The position numbers and the translations under genes are program-made. A stretch of DNA of 64,000 nt, from the NCBI RefSeq assembly GCF_003086895.1, contig NZ_CP026004.1, forward strand, positions 1,151,663-1,215,662. The letters run 5' to 3'. The notes beneath the pieces were generated by a model. The model ran no database searches. It was not told where the DNA came from and saw only the letters and a program-made list of their open reading frames with translations. Of the stretch, positions 53,133 to 61,437 are shown piece by piece. The stretch's first letter is position 1; every line of letters starts with the position of its first letter. The DNA is from Stenotrophomonas sp. ESTM1D_MKCIP4_1 (GTDB lineage Bacteria > Pseudomonadota > Gammaproteobacteria > Xanthomonadales > Xanthomonadaceae).

Positions 53133-53612
53133 TTACGCTTCCAGCAACCCGCGTTCGATCAACCACGCTCTCGCGTCTTCGGCATCCTGCTCGAACCACG
53201 CCTTGGTCGACCCCAACCGGTACGTGTACCCCCACGCATCCATGTCGGCCATCAGCCGCTCGCTGCCTACCCCGGGCAGCCGGCCGGCCAGCACGATCTG
53301 CAGGTAGCAGGTGGCATCTTCCTCGGGTACCGAATCGGTGGCGTCGGTATGCACCTGCGCGCGCCGCTCCGGCGGCAGCACGATCAGGTGGCAGGCTTCA
53401 TGCAGCATCGAATGCACGGGCGTGTCGTCGCGCACGTACACATCGCTGGCGATGATGCCGGCCTCCGGTTCGCCCCAGTAGCTGCCGGGAATCGGCTCGC
53501 CCGCGGCCACATGGTGCAGGCGCAGGTCATGCGCGGCGAGCAGGCGCTGCGCATCGGCGAAGGCGATATCGCCGACGCGGGTCACGTTCGGTTCGGGCGG
53601 GGTGTCGGTCAT
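53133..53612 (-). CDS. HExxH-motif protein of unknown function
   Basis: The 159-residue cytosolic-looking protein has VHSMLHEACHLIVLPPERR, where His71-Glu72-Ala-Cys-His75 fits a zinc HExxH site. TDATDSVPEEDATCYLQIVLAG supplies a possible third ligand. Similar small proteins occur across Xanthomonadaceae, but I know of no assigned function. It lies just downstream of minE on the same strand (47 bp) and could be co-transcribed. Its 3' end is duplicated downstream. Confidence 0.78.
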   Translation of the reverse strand: MTDTPPEPNVTRVGDIAFADAQRLLAAHDLRLHHVAAGEPIPGSYWGEPEAGIIASDVYVRDDTPVHSMLHEACHLIVLPPERRAQVHTDATDSVPEEDATCYLQIVLAGRLPGVGSERLMADMDAWGYTYRLGSTKAWFEQDAEDARAWLIERGLLEA

Positions 53613-53659
53613 GCGGGGTCACGCGGCCCCGCCCATGCAGGCACGGGCGGGGCAGGGGG

Positions 53660-53920
53660 TCAGGGTTTTTCCGGGCCTTCGGGCAGCGCCACGGAGATGT
53701 CCAGCACATCGTGCTGGCCATCCTTCACCAGGTCGACCTTCACTGCGTCGACGTCGATGTTGACGTACTTCTTGATCACTTCCAGCAGCTCGCGCTGCAG
53801 CAGCGGCAGGTAATCGGGGCCACCGCGGTTGCTGCGTTCCTGCGCGATGATGATCTGCAGGCGGTTCTTCGCGGTTTCGGCGGTGGTCTTCTTCGCTTTG
53901 AGGAAATCGAACAGGCCCAT
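53660..53920 (-). CDS. minE: Cell-division topological specificity factor MinE
   Basis: The 86-residue protein has [33 protein letters not shown], with the membrane-targeting start and the anti-MinCD helix/strand. The dimerising C-terminal domain is [41 protein letters not shown]. It drives pole-to-pole oscillation of MinD. It lies 2 bp after minD. Confidence 0.97.
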   Translation of the reverse strand: MGLFDFLKAKKTTAETAKNRLQIIIAQERSNRGGPDYLPLLQRELLEVIKKYVNIDVDAVKVDLVKDGQHDVLDISVALPEGPEKP

Positions 53921-53922
53921 GC

Positions 53923-54732
53923 TTACCCTCCGAACAGCTTGCTGAAGAAGCCCTTCTTCTCGACGTTGGTGAAGCGCATCGGGCGCTCTTCGCCGAGGAT
54001 GCGTGCAACGGCATCGTCGTAGGCCTGGCCGGCGGCCGATTCCACGTCCAGGATGACCGGCTCGCCCTTGTTGGAGGCATTGAGCACGTCGCCCGATTCG
54101 GGGATCACGCCGATCGCCTTCAGGCCCAGCACTTCTTCCACGTCGGCGATGCTCAGCATCTCACCGCTTTCCACGCGCACCGGGGTGTAGCGGGTCAGCA
54201 GCAGGAAGGCCGGCACGTTCTGGCCCGATTCGGCCTTGTGGGTCTTCGAGTCCAGCAGGCCGATGATGCGGTCCGAGTCGCGCACCGACGACACTTCCGG
54301 GTTCACCACCACCACGGCGCGGTCGGCGAAGTACATCGCCAGGAAGGCGCCCTTCTCGATGCCGGCCGGGGAGTCGCAGATGATGTAGTCGAAGCCGTCG
54401 GCGGCCAGGTCCTTGAGGACCTTGCCCACGCCTTCCTGGGTCAGCGCGTCCTTGTCGCGGGTCTGCGAGGCAGCCAGCACGTACAGGTTGTCGAAGCGCT
54501 TGTCCTTGATGAGGGCCTGCTTGAGGGTGGCTTCGCCGTGCACGACGTTGACGAAGTCGTACACCACGCGGCGCTCGCAACCCATGATCAGGTCGAGGTT
54601 GCGCAGGCCGACGTCGAAGTCGATCACGGCCACCTTCTTGCCGCGCCGTGCCAGGCCGCAGGCCAGGCTCGCGCTGGAAGTGGTCTTGCCGACGCCGCCC
54701 TTGCCGGAGGTGACTACGATGATTTCAGCCAA
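53923..54732 (-). CDS. minD: Septum-site determining ATPase MinD
   Basis: The 269-residue protein has the deviant Walker [71 protein letters not shown] and the C-terminal amphipathic membrane-targeting helix [12 protein letters not shown]. The start is a TTG (residues LAEIIVV read as MAEIIVV) behind AGGAGAAG; the frame continues upstream without family similarity. MinD recruits MinC to the membrane and oscillates with MinE. Confidence 0.97.
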   Translation of the reverse strand: MAEIIVVTSGKGGVGKTTSSASLACGLARRGKKVAVIDFDVGLRNLDLIMGCERRVVYDFVNVVHGEATLKQALIKDKRFDNLYVLAASQTRDKDALTQEGVGKVLKDLAADGFDYIICDSPAGIEKGAFLAMYFADRAVVVVNPEVSSVRDSDRIIGLLDSKTHKAESGQNVPAFLLLTRYTPVRVESGEMLSIADVEEVLGLKAIGVIPESGDVLNASNKGEPVILDVESAAGQAYDDAVARILGEERPMRFTNVEKKGFFSKLFGG

Positions 54733-54767
54733 AGGACTTCTCCTGATGATTCTGTTTGGGGGCTGCG

Positions 54768-55562
54768 TCAGTCCAGCGCAGCGATCTTGATCTGGTCCTG
54801 TTCCAGCCACACCTGCACGGCCTTGCCGCGCAGGTTGTCCGGCACATCGTCCAGTACCTTGTAATGGCCTGCAATGGCGACCAGTTCCGCATGGAAATCA
54901 CGGCAGAAAATACGTGCCGCGGTGTTGCCCTGGGCCCCTGCCAGCGCGCGGCCGCGCAGGGTCCCGTAGATATGGATGCTGCCGTCGGCGATGACCTCGG
55001 CGCCTGCGCCGACGGTGGCCATCACGGTCAGGTCGCAGTTTTCCGCGTAAAGCTGCTGGCCCGAACGCACGTTGCCCAGCTGCATGCGGCCCGGCTGCGG
55101 TGCGGCGGCATCGGCCACCTTGCCCACCGGGGCGACGGGCGCCGCGGCCGGTTCGGCCTTGGCGGCACGACGCGGTTCGGGTGCGGGTGCGGGCGGCGGC
55201 GGGGCCGGTTCGGCCTCGGCACGCTCGTACTGCGCACGGAACTTGGCCAGCAGCGGCAGGCCCAGCTGCTGCGAGAGCAGGTCGACCGCCGTGGTGCCGT
55301 AGGCCAGTGCCACCGGCAGCACGCCGGCGCTGCGCAGCCCATCCACCAGCGCCTGCGCGGTGGCCACGTCGGGCACCTGGCTCAGGCCGCCGAAATCCAG
55401 GATGACGGCCGCGCGGCCGAACAGCTTCGGCGCACGGTTCACGCGTTCCTGCATTTCCTGCACGAGGCGTTCGACATCAAGGGTACGGATGCGCAGGTTG
55501 GCGATGCCCACCTGGCCGATCTTCAGTTCACCGGCCTGTTCGTAATCGAAATTCACCGCCAC
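54768..55562 (-). CDS. minC: Septum-site determining protein MinC
   Basis: The 264-residue division inhibitor has its N-terminal FtsZ-interacting domain at 1-115. An unusually long Pro/Ala-rich linker covers about 116-158 (AEAEPAPPPPAPAPEP and onward). The C-terminal beta-helix domain is at 159-264 (GNVRSGQQLYAENCDLTVMATVGAGAEVIADGSIHIYGTLRGRALAG), which binds MinD. It is 35 bp upstream of minD on the same strand. Confidence 0.96.
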   Translation of the reverse strand: MAVNFDYEQAGELKIGQVGIANLRIRTLDVERLVQEMQERVNRAPKLFGRAAVILDFGGLSQVPDVATAQALVDGLRSAGVLPVALAYGTTAVDLLSQQLGLPLLAKFRAQYERAEAEPAPPPPAPAPEPRRAAKAEPAAAPVAPVGKVADAAAPQPGRMQLGNVRSGQQLYAENCDLTVMATVGAGAEVIADGSIHIYGTLRGRALAGAQGNTAARIFCRDFHAELVAIAGHYKVLDDVPDNLRGKAVQVWLEQDQIKIAALD

Positions 55563-55564
55563 GC

Positions 55565-56161
55565 TCAGGTCCCCGTCGGCCGCTGTGCCTGCACCGGCAG
55601 CTGCCGGTCACGCGCCCATGCCACATCCGGCAGCTTGCCGCCGTAGGTTTCGTGTACCCACGGGTAGCTGCACAGTTCCTTGGCCAGCATGCTGGCGCGC
55701 ACATCGACGTGCGGCATGGTGTTCTGGCCCAGCTCGCGGAAGCCGAAGCTGCCGTGGAAGAGCAGGGCGGCGTCGGCGCCGTGGTCCAGGAACACCTCGC
55801 AGGTCATCTGCGGGTAGCGCAGCTCGGCAAAGCTCTGCGCATCGGCATAGAACGCACGGCCGACGCCACCGCCGCGACGGCGGCTGGCGACCACGATGCG
55901 GTCGATATAGAAGAAGGGGGTGGCCAGCTGCTGCTTGAACCAGGCGAAGTTGCTGCTGTCGTGCTGGCTGTCGCTGCCGAAGCCGATCAGGAAGCCGGCC
56001 AGGTTGCCGTCGCGCTCGGCGACGCGGAAATACTCAGCGGTTTCGTAGAACAGGTGCAGGCGCGCGGCATCCAGCGGGAGGATGGCCAGGCCTGCATTGT
56101 TGTTCAACGCCAGGACGGAATCGAGCTCGTGCTCGCGCACGTCGCGGATGACAATCGACAT
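55565..56161 (-). CDS. GNAT-family N-acetyltransferase upstream of minC
   Basis: The 198-residue protein has VIRDVREHELDSVLALNNNAGLAILPLD, FRVAERDGNLAGFLIGFG, FFYIDRIVVASRRRGGGVGRAFYADAQSFAE (acetyl-CoA motif) and FGFRELGQNTMPHVDVRASMLAKEL. It is only 2 bp from minC on the same strand, so it probably leads the min transcript. A link to division is by position only; the substrate is unknown. Confidence 0.88.
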   Translation of the reverse strand: MSIVIRDVREHELDSVLALNNNAGLAILPLDAARLHLFYETAEYFRVAERDGNLAGFLIGFGSDSQHDSSNFAWFKQQLATPFFYIDRIVVASRRRGGGVGRAFYADAQSFAELRYPQMTCEVFLDHGADAALLFHGSFGFRELGQNTMPHVDVRASMLAKELCSYPWVHETYGGKLPDVAWARDRQLPVQAQRPTGT

Positions 56162-56312
56162 TGTGACTCCGTGGGGTAACGCGGTTGGTCCATCAACGGA
56201 CCCTGCGCACGATTATTGCATGCCCGGGGCGGGCTGCGGCATGAACAGGGGGAAGGGCAGGCATGACTTCCGTGGGAGTGCAGCAGGCGGGGTTCAACCG
56301 TAGAGTGCTGGC

Positions 56313-57506
56313 ATGTTGGGAGTCCTCAGCCATACCCGTGTCCTCCGCCTGGCCGGCCTGTTTACCTGGGTCATGGTCGGCCTGCCCCTGGCCTATTCGC
56401 AGTTCGAGAACCTGCATGCCCGTGCCGACATGGGCGGCTGGGCTGTGCTGCTGTTCCTGGCCTACCTGTCCTTCGGCGCCGCTTACTTCCGGCTGACCCG
56501 CTCGCTGCGCAGCGACAGCCACACCACCTGGCTGGACCGCGGGCTGCTCCTGCTGCTCACCATTTCCGCGCTGGGGGTCAGCTTCCTCAGCGGCTCGGGC
56601 CTGGGCAGCATCCTGATGATGGTCGCCGCCGGGGTCATCCCGTGGATGCTCTCGGTGCGGCTGGGCGTGCTGTGGCTGCTGGTCAGCCAGCTGGCGGTGG
56701 CCCCGGTCTATTACGTGCTGCTGCGTTTCCCGCTGTTCGAGGCAGTGATGCAGTCACTGCTGTATGGCGGCTTTTCCATGTTCATCTTCGTGACCAGCCT
56801 GGTCGCGCGGCAGCAGACCGAGGCCCGTGATGAGCAGCGCCGCCTGAATGCCGAACTGCGCGCGACCCGCGCCCTGCTGGCCGAAAGCGCGCGGGTGAAC
56901 GAGCGCACCCGCATCTCGCGCGAACTGCACGACGTGCTGGGCCACCAGCTGACGGCGCTGACCCTGAACCTGGAAGTGGCCGGGCATCTGGCCGAGGGCC
57001 AGGCGCTGGAACACGTCAAGCGTTCACATACCCTGGCCAAGCTGCTGCTGGGCAACGTGCGCGAAGTGGTCAGCCAGCTGCGCGAGACCGGCGCCATCGA
57101 CCTGGCCGCCGCGCTGCGCCCGCTGACCGAGAATGTGCCCTCGCTGGACATCGTGCTGGATGTGGAGGAGCCGCTGAACGTGGAAGACCCGCAGCGTGCC
57201 CACGTGCTGCTGCGCTGCACCCAGGAGATCATCACCAACGCGGTGCGCCATGCCCAGGCCCGCCACCTGTGGATCCGGGTGTACCGTGAGGCGCCGGGGC
57301 AGGTGGTCGTGGAGGCCAATGATGACGGGGTCGGCGCGCAGAGGGTCAATGCGGGCAATGGCTTGCGCGGGATGCGCGAACGCCTGCAACAATGTGGCGG
57401 CCAGCTGCAGGTGGACACCCACCCCGGCGAAGGCTTCCGCCTGCGGGCCACGGTACCGGCAACGGTGCTGGCGGCCCTCACCGAAGTTCCTGAAGGAGTG
57501 CGTTGA
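56313..57506 (+). CDS. DesK-type sensor histidine kinase
   Basis: The 397-residue protein has five or six membrane helices (to about 162) forming an intramembrane sensor. A coiled coil (ARDEQRRLNAELRATRALLAESARVNE) and the HisKA_3 box RTRISRELHDVLGHQLTALTLNLEVA with phospho-acceptor His206 follow. The ATPase has ITNAVRHAQARHLWIRV and NGLRGMRERL. The lipid- or temperature-sensing DesK group has this design, but the cue here is unknown. Its TGA overlaps the regulator ATG (TGATG). Confidence 0.92.
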   Translation: MLGVLSHTRVLRLAGLFTWVMVGLPLAYSQFENLHARADMGGWAVLLFLAYLSFGAAYFRLTRSLRSDSHTTWLDRGLLLLLTISALGVSFLSGSGLGSILMMVAAGVIPWMLSVRLGVLWLLVSQLAVAPVYYVLLRFPLFEAVMQSLLYGGFSMFIFVTSLVARQQTEARDEQRRLNAELRATRALLAESARVNERTRISRELHDVLGHQLTALTLNLEVAGHLAEGQALEHVKRSHTLAKLLLGNVREVVSQLRETGAIDLAAALRPLTENVPSLDIVLDVEEPLNVEDPQRAHVLLRCTQEIITNAVRHAQARHLWIRVYREAPGQVVVEANDDGVGAQRVNAGNGLRGMRERLQQCGGQLQVDTHPGEGFRLRATVPATVLAALTEVPEGVR

Positions 57507-58147
57507 TGATTCGCGTCTGCCTGGTCGATGACCAAACCCTGGTGCGGCAGGGAATCCGCTCCCTGCTGGCGCTCGACGACGGTATCGAAGTGGTGGCCGA
57601 GGCCGGTGATGGCCGCCAGGCCGTCGAGCTGGTCCCGCAGGTGCGTCCGGACGTGGTCCTGATGGACATGCGCATGCCGGTGATGTCCGGCCTGGAAGCC
57701 CTGCAGGTGCTGTCGCGGCAGGAACAGCTGCCGCCGACCATCATCCTGACCACCTTCGATGACGACCAGCTGGTGCTGGCCGGGCTCAAGGCCGGGGCCA
57801 AGGGCTACCTGCTCAAGGATGTGACCCTGGCGCAGCTGGTCGGTGCCATCCGTACCGTGGCCGACGGCGGTTCGCTGGTCCAGCCGGCGGTGACGCAGCG
57901 CCTGCTGTCCGGCCTGGAGCACATGCGCAACGACTTCGTCAGCCTGGACCGCCCCGACCCGCTGACCGACCGCGAAACCGAGATCCTGCGGCTGATGGCC
58001 AGCGGTTTCTCCAACAAGGAGATCGCCAATTCGCTGGGGGTCGCCGAAGGGACCATCAAGAACCACGTGTCCAACATCCTGTCCAAGCTGGGGGTGCGCG
58101 ACCGCACCCGCGCCGTGCTGAAGGCGTTTGAACTCCAGCTGGTCTGA
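57506..58147 (+). CDS. NarL/LuxR-family response regulator
   Basis: The 213-residue partner of the upstream kinase has a receiver with phosphoacceptor Asp54 in VVLMDMRMPVMSGLEAL and Lys in KGYLLKDVTLAQL. The LuxR helix-turn-helix is PLTDRETEILRLMASGFSNKEIANSLGVAEGTIKNHVSNILSKLGVRDRTRAVLKA. Start by ATG at 57506 (a TTG three bases earlier is in frame); GAAGGAG lies upstream. The two-component pair is a desK/desR-like unit of unknown target. Confidence 0.94.
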   Translation: MIRVCLVDDQTLVRQGIRSLLALDDGIEVVAEAGDGRQAVELVPQVRPDVVLMDMRMPVMSGLEALQVLSRQEQLPPTIILTTFDDDQLVLAGLKAGAKGYLLKDVTLAQLVGAIRTVADGGSLVQPAVTQRLLSGLEHMRNDFVSLDRPDPLTDRETEILRLMASGFSNKEIANSLGVAEGTIKNHVSNILSKLGVRDRTRAVLKAFELQLV

Positions 58148-58379
58148 AAAAGTCCTTTTGCGACAATGATTTGGGTGAAAGCCCCGGTGCCGGGGCGTCG
58201 TGCCCCTCTACATCCCGGGGGGCAGGATGCGTTACCCTTCAAAATCTTTGTCCATACAAATACGCAGCCGGCACGGAAACCGGTGCGCCAATCCGATAAA
58301 CAATGCCTGCGAAGCCTGCTAGGATTGGCGCTTCGCTTCAATCAACCCGGCCGTGGGATCGGCCCCGGAGACTCTCTGA

Positions 58380-59453
58380 ATGACCCGTATTATCGAGTTC
58401 CTGATCGCCTTGGGGATCGTGGCTGGCCTGTTCGTCATTATTGGCGTCTGTCTGCCGGGCGAGCGTCACATCACCGAAAGCATCGAGACCAACCGCAAGA
58501 TGACGATCGTGTACGACACGGTCAACAGCCTGCGCCGCTTCAAGGACTGGAACCCGCTGGTACTGCGCGATCCCGCCGTTGACCTGAAGCTGTCCGGCCC
58601 GGCCTCCGGCAAGGGTGCCACGCTCGACTTCTCCTCCAAGGAGCTGGGCAACGGTTCCTGGAAGATCACCGATTCGGAAGAGAACAAGCGTGTTGTGATC
58701 GCCGTCGAAGACCCGACCAAGGGCCACGACAAGGTCACCACCTTCACCCTGGAGCCGACCGGCAAGGGTGGCCGTAACGTCAAGATCACCCAGGATTACT
58801 CGGTGAAGTACGGCTTCGACCTGTTCGGTCGTTACGCAGGCCTGTATGTCAGCCGCCAGATCGGCGACGACATCAAGATGGGTCTGTCGCGCATGGCGAA
58901 CATGCTGGCCACCGTGCCGAACGTCGACTACCGCACCGCCGAAGCCCCGCTGACCGATCTGGGTATCGTGGAAGTGCCGGCTGAAGACCTGCTGGTCGTC
59001 AACGCCGGTAACGTCGACCGCGGCCAGGACACCATCACCAAGTCCATCAAGGACAACCAGGAGTGGATCAAGCGCGTGATGGAGGCCAATGGTCTCGAAG
59101 CCGCTGGCCCGTTCCGCATCATCACCACCGATTTCGGTGCTGAGAAGTACGCCTTCGACATCGCCCAGCCGGTGAAGAAGAAGGGTGCTGAAGGCGCTGG
59201 CGCTGAAGAACTGAGCGTCAAGATCGACGGCGGTGCACCGGTCAAGTACGTCCGCGTGGCTCCGCACCGTTCGGCCCATGCTGCCTACACCGGCCACATG
59301 GCTGGCCTGGACATCGCCCGCAACGCGCTGCGTGCCTGGGCTGTGACCAACGGTTCGGAAGTGGTCGATCGCCCGTACGAATCCTGGAAGGACGGTCTGG
59401 ACAAGTCGTTCACCCCGGAAGGTACCTACGACATCTACTGGGCCGTCAAGTAA
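58380..59453 (+). CDS. SRPBCC plus GyrI-like domain protein
   Basis: The 357-residue protein has one N-terminal membrane anchor (IIEFLIALGIVAGLFVIIGVCLP). A START-like SRPBCC fold follows (ESIETNRKMTIVYDTVNSLRRFKDWNPLVLRDPAVDLKLSGPASGKGATLDF; to about 180). The second half (about 195-357) matches GyrI-like/SOUL effector-binding domains. Ligand and function are unknown, and members of both folds bind small hydrophobic molecules. Codon choice is strongly biased (few rare codons), consistent with high expression. It has a 232-bp leader region in which I see only a GCCCCGG/CCGGGGC hairpin (58181-58196). Confidence 0.86.
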   Translation: MTRIIEFLIALGIVAGLFVIIGVCLPGERHITESIETNRKMTIVYDTVNSLRRFKDWNPLVLRDPAVDLKLSGPASGKGATLDFSSKELGNGSWKITDSEENKRVVIAVEDPTKGHDKVTTFTLEPTGKGGRNVKITQDYSVKYGFDLFGRYAGLYVSRQIGDDIKMGLSRMANMLATVPNVDYRTAEAPLTDLGIVEVPAEDLLVVNAGNVDRGQDTITKSIKDNQEWIKRVMEANGLEAAGPFRIITTDFGAEKYAFDIAQPVKKKGAEGAGAEELSVKIDGGAPVKYVRVAPHRSAHAAYTGHMAGLDIARNALRAWAVTNGSEVVDRPYESWKDGLDKSFTPEGTYDIYWAVK

Positions 59454-59484
59454 GCCTCGGCTGACCCATGTAGTGTTGGATACG

Positions 59485-59518
59485 AAAACGCGCCGCTTCC
59501 TGCGGCGCGTTTTTTTTT
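59485..59518 (+). terminator. Rho-independent terminator
   Basis: A perfect 12-bp stem AAAACGCGCCGC / GCGGCGCGTTTT (5-base loop), with a run of nine T, ends the SRPBCC/GyrI gene. It is the clearest terminator in the window. Confidence 0.97.
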
Positions 59519-59556
59519 GATCTGCGCCCCTGTGGCGCATTGCGCAAGGAACAGTC

Positions 59557-59928
59557 ATGTTCAATCCGGATCGACGTGCGCGTAAGCCTTCCCTGCTGGC
59601 CTGCGTGGGCGCACTGCTGGCCGCAGCCTCCATCGGCCTGTCCGCCTATGCCGCGCACGGCGTGGCCGAGCCGCTGGCCCAGCAGCATCTGAACATGGCC
59701 GCGCTGTACGCCTTCGCGCATGGCGCAGTGCTTCTGGCGGTCGGCCCGCGCGCACAGGGGCTCATCGCGCATCTGGGCCTGTACGCGCTGCTGCTGGGCG
59801 TGCTGCTGTTTTCCGGCAGCCTGGCCGGCGCTGCACTGTGGCAGTGGCCGACGCGCTTTGCTCCGGTGGGCGGCACCACGTTGATGGCGGGCTGGGTGCT
59901 GCTGGCGATCAACGCACTGCGGCGGTGA
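59557..59928 (+). CDS. DUF423-family small membrane protein
   Basis: The 123-residue protein has four short helices and the DUF423 hallmarks LLAAASIGLSAYAAHGVAEPLAQQHLNMAALYAFAHGAVLLAVG and GVLLFSGSLAGAALWQWPTRFAPVGGTTLMAGWVLLAI. It is an inner-membrane protein of unknown function. AAGGA sits thirteen bases upstream of the ATG. Confidence 0.92.
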   Translation: MFNPDRRARKPSLLACVGALLAAASIGLSAYAAHGVAEPLAQQHLNMAALYAFAHGAVLLAVGPRAQGLIAHLGLYALLLGVLLFSGSLAGAALWQWPTRFAPVGGTTLMAGWVLLAINALRR

Positions 59929-59947
59929 CGCCCGCCGCAGGCGGGGG

Positions 59948-60021
59948 GTAGATCCACGCCACGCGTGGATGGAATCCCGGATCGTTCAAATGATCTGTGT
60001 AGAGTCGAGCCATGCTCGACT
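59948..60021. repeat. Two SMAG elements
   Basis: GTAG-ATCCACGC-CAC-GCGTGGAT at 59948-59970 and GTAG-AGTCGAGC-CAT-GCTCGACT at 59999-60021, both in plus orientation, between DUF423 and the convergent M15 gene. A related GTGGATGTACC-type element without GTAG lies at 45845-45861. Confidence 0.87.
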
Positions 60022-60024
60022 GCC

Positions 60025-60834
60025 TCAGCGTGCGCTGTTCCAGCACCAGTGCCACGGCTCGTAGACGATGCCGTGCGGGTTGTCGCGCGGGTAGCTCAGG
60101 TGGAAGCCATGCGTGCCGGCATGTGCCTGCAGCCAGGCGAAGGCGGCGGTGGCTTCAAAGGTTTCCTCGGCCGGCGCATCGCCCGGTGTGCCGATGTCCA
60201 GCGCATGGCCGCTGTGGTGTTCGCTGAAGCCCGGTGCCGCGTTGACCTTCAGGATCTCATCGACAGACAGGCCGCGCGCCAGCTTCCGCTCGAAGATGCC
60301 CAGCTGGTAGGCGTGGCTGCGGAAGCCGGAAATCGCATCCAGTGCGATGCCATCGCGCGCGGCGTGCAGGCGCATGCGGCGCCAGCCCTGCGCGGCGCCA
60401 CGGCGCAGCCACAGCGGGCGGCCGAAGCGGTCACGGCCAGCGAAATGCAGCACGCAGGGCTCGCACTCCAGTGCCAGCCCGCTCTGCTGCGCGTACTGCT
60501 GCGCATCCAGGCCCAACTGCTGAAGGTGCTGCTGCAGGCCCGCCAGGGGCAGCGACTGTGCGTCCAGCGTTGCCGCAAAGGGGCGTGCCCCGGTGGCGTC
60601 GTCCAGCAACGCCAGCGCGTGCTCGACGCCCGGCTCGCGCGGCAGGTGCGGCACCAGCGAGTGCACGCCCTGCGCCAGCACTGCGGCCAGGTAACGGCCA
60701 TCGCGCTTGCGCCGCAGTACCCAGCGCGCACGCGCCAGCAGGCGCGCATCCAGGTTGCTGCGCGCACGCAGCAGCGCGGCCGGCCACAGTTCCAGACTCT
60801 CGGTGTTGATCAGCAGGGGCGTGCGAGGGTGCAT
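60025..60834 (-). CDS. M15-family D-alanyl-D-alanine carboxypeptidase-like protein
   Basis: The 269-residue protein has a VanY-type M15 domain in its C-terminal half. SGFRSHAYQLGIFERKLARGLSVDEILKVNAAPGFSEHHSGHALDIGTPGD carries the first zinc His and Asp (HSGHALDIG), and HLSYPRDNPHGIVYEPWHW gives the catalytic Glu and last His. No signal peptide is obvious. It likely trims peptide ends of cell-wall stems, which would require export, so the true role is uncertain. It is the last gene of the operon that starts beyond 64000. Confidence 0.88.
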   Translation of the reverse strand: MHPRTPLLINTESLELWPAALLRARSNLDARLLARARWVLRRKRDGRYLAAVLAQGVHSLVPHLPREPGVEHALALLDDATGARPFAATLDAQSLPLAGLQQHLQQLGLDAQQYAQQSGLALECEPCVLHFAGRDRFGRPLWLRRGAAQGWRRMRLHAARDGIALDAISGFRSHAYQLGIFERKLARGLSVDEILKVNAAPGFSEHHSGHALDIGTPGDAPAEETFEATAAFAWLQAHAGTHGFHLSYPRDNPHGIVYEPWHWCWNSAR

Positions 60835-60843
60835 GCCCGCAGC

Positions 60844-61437
60844 TTACTGCCGTGGCGCGGCGGCAGCCACCTTGCGCAGCGCCTCCAGCAGGGCCTGCGG
60901 CCGATCCAGGCTGAGCAGCAGGGTGCTGCCGCCGCGTACCGGAATGGCCAGCGTGCGCTCGCGGTCGGTCACCAGTGCAAAGCCCTTGCCGCCACCCTGC
61001 AGGCGGAAATGCCCGGAATGGAAGCCCGGCATCGAGTAGCCATTGGTCTTCAGGCGCAGGCCATAGCGGCGGTCACGGCCGAGGTCGACCACCTCGGCCT
61101 GGTCCAGCTGCATCTGCGCCACCGGCGTGCGGCGGCGGTACAGGGTCGAGCGCACGTCCAGTACATCGCCATCGAGGCTGACCCTGCGGCGGAAGAACGC
61201 CGTGCCCAGTCCGGCGCCGATCAGCACCAGCACGGCCAGGCTCCAGCCCGCGCTGCCCCACAAGCGGAAGAACGGTGGGCTGAGGGTGATCTCCATCCAC
61301 GGTGCCCCTGCCGGCGCGTGCTTCAGCTCGGCCCAGAGGGACAGAGCGAACACAAGCAGCAACGGGCCGATAATCCACAGCACGCGCAGCGGCGAACTCT
61401 CGGCAACGTCGAACACGCGCGGATCGCTGCCGCTCAT
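60844..61437 (-). CDS. Bacterial PH-domain (bPH_5-like) membrane protein
   Basis: The 197-residue protein has two membrane helices (VLWIIGPLLLVFALSLWAEL and AGWSLAVLVLIGAGLGTAFF), then RRVSLDGDVLDVRSTLYRRRTPVAQMQLDQAEVVDLGRDRRYGLRLKTNGYSMPGFHSGHFRL, the pattern of DUF2581-like bacterial PH domains. Function is unknown. It overlaps the hydrolase by 4 bp and is 9 bp before the M15 gene. Confidence 0.8.
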   Translation of the reverse strand: MSGSDPRVFDVAESSPLRVLWIIGPLLLVFALSLWAELKHAPAGAPWMEITLSPPFFRLWGSAGWSLAVLVLIGAGLGTAFFRRRVSLDGDVLDVRSTLYRRRTPVAQMQLDQAEVVDLGRDRRYGLRLKTNGYSMPGFHSGHFRLQGGGKGFALVTDRERTLAIPVRGGSTLLLSLDRPQALLEALRKVAAAAPRQ

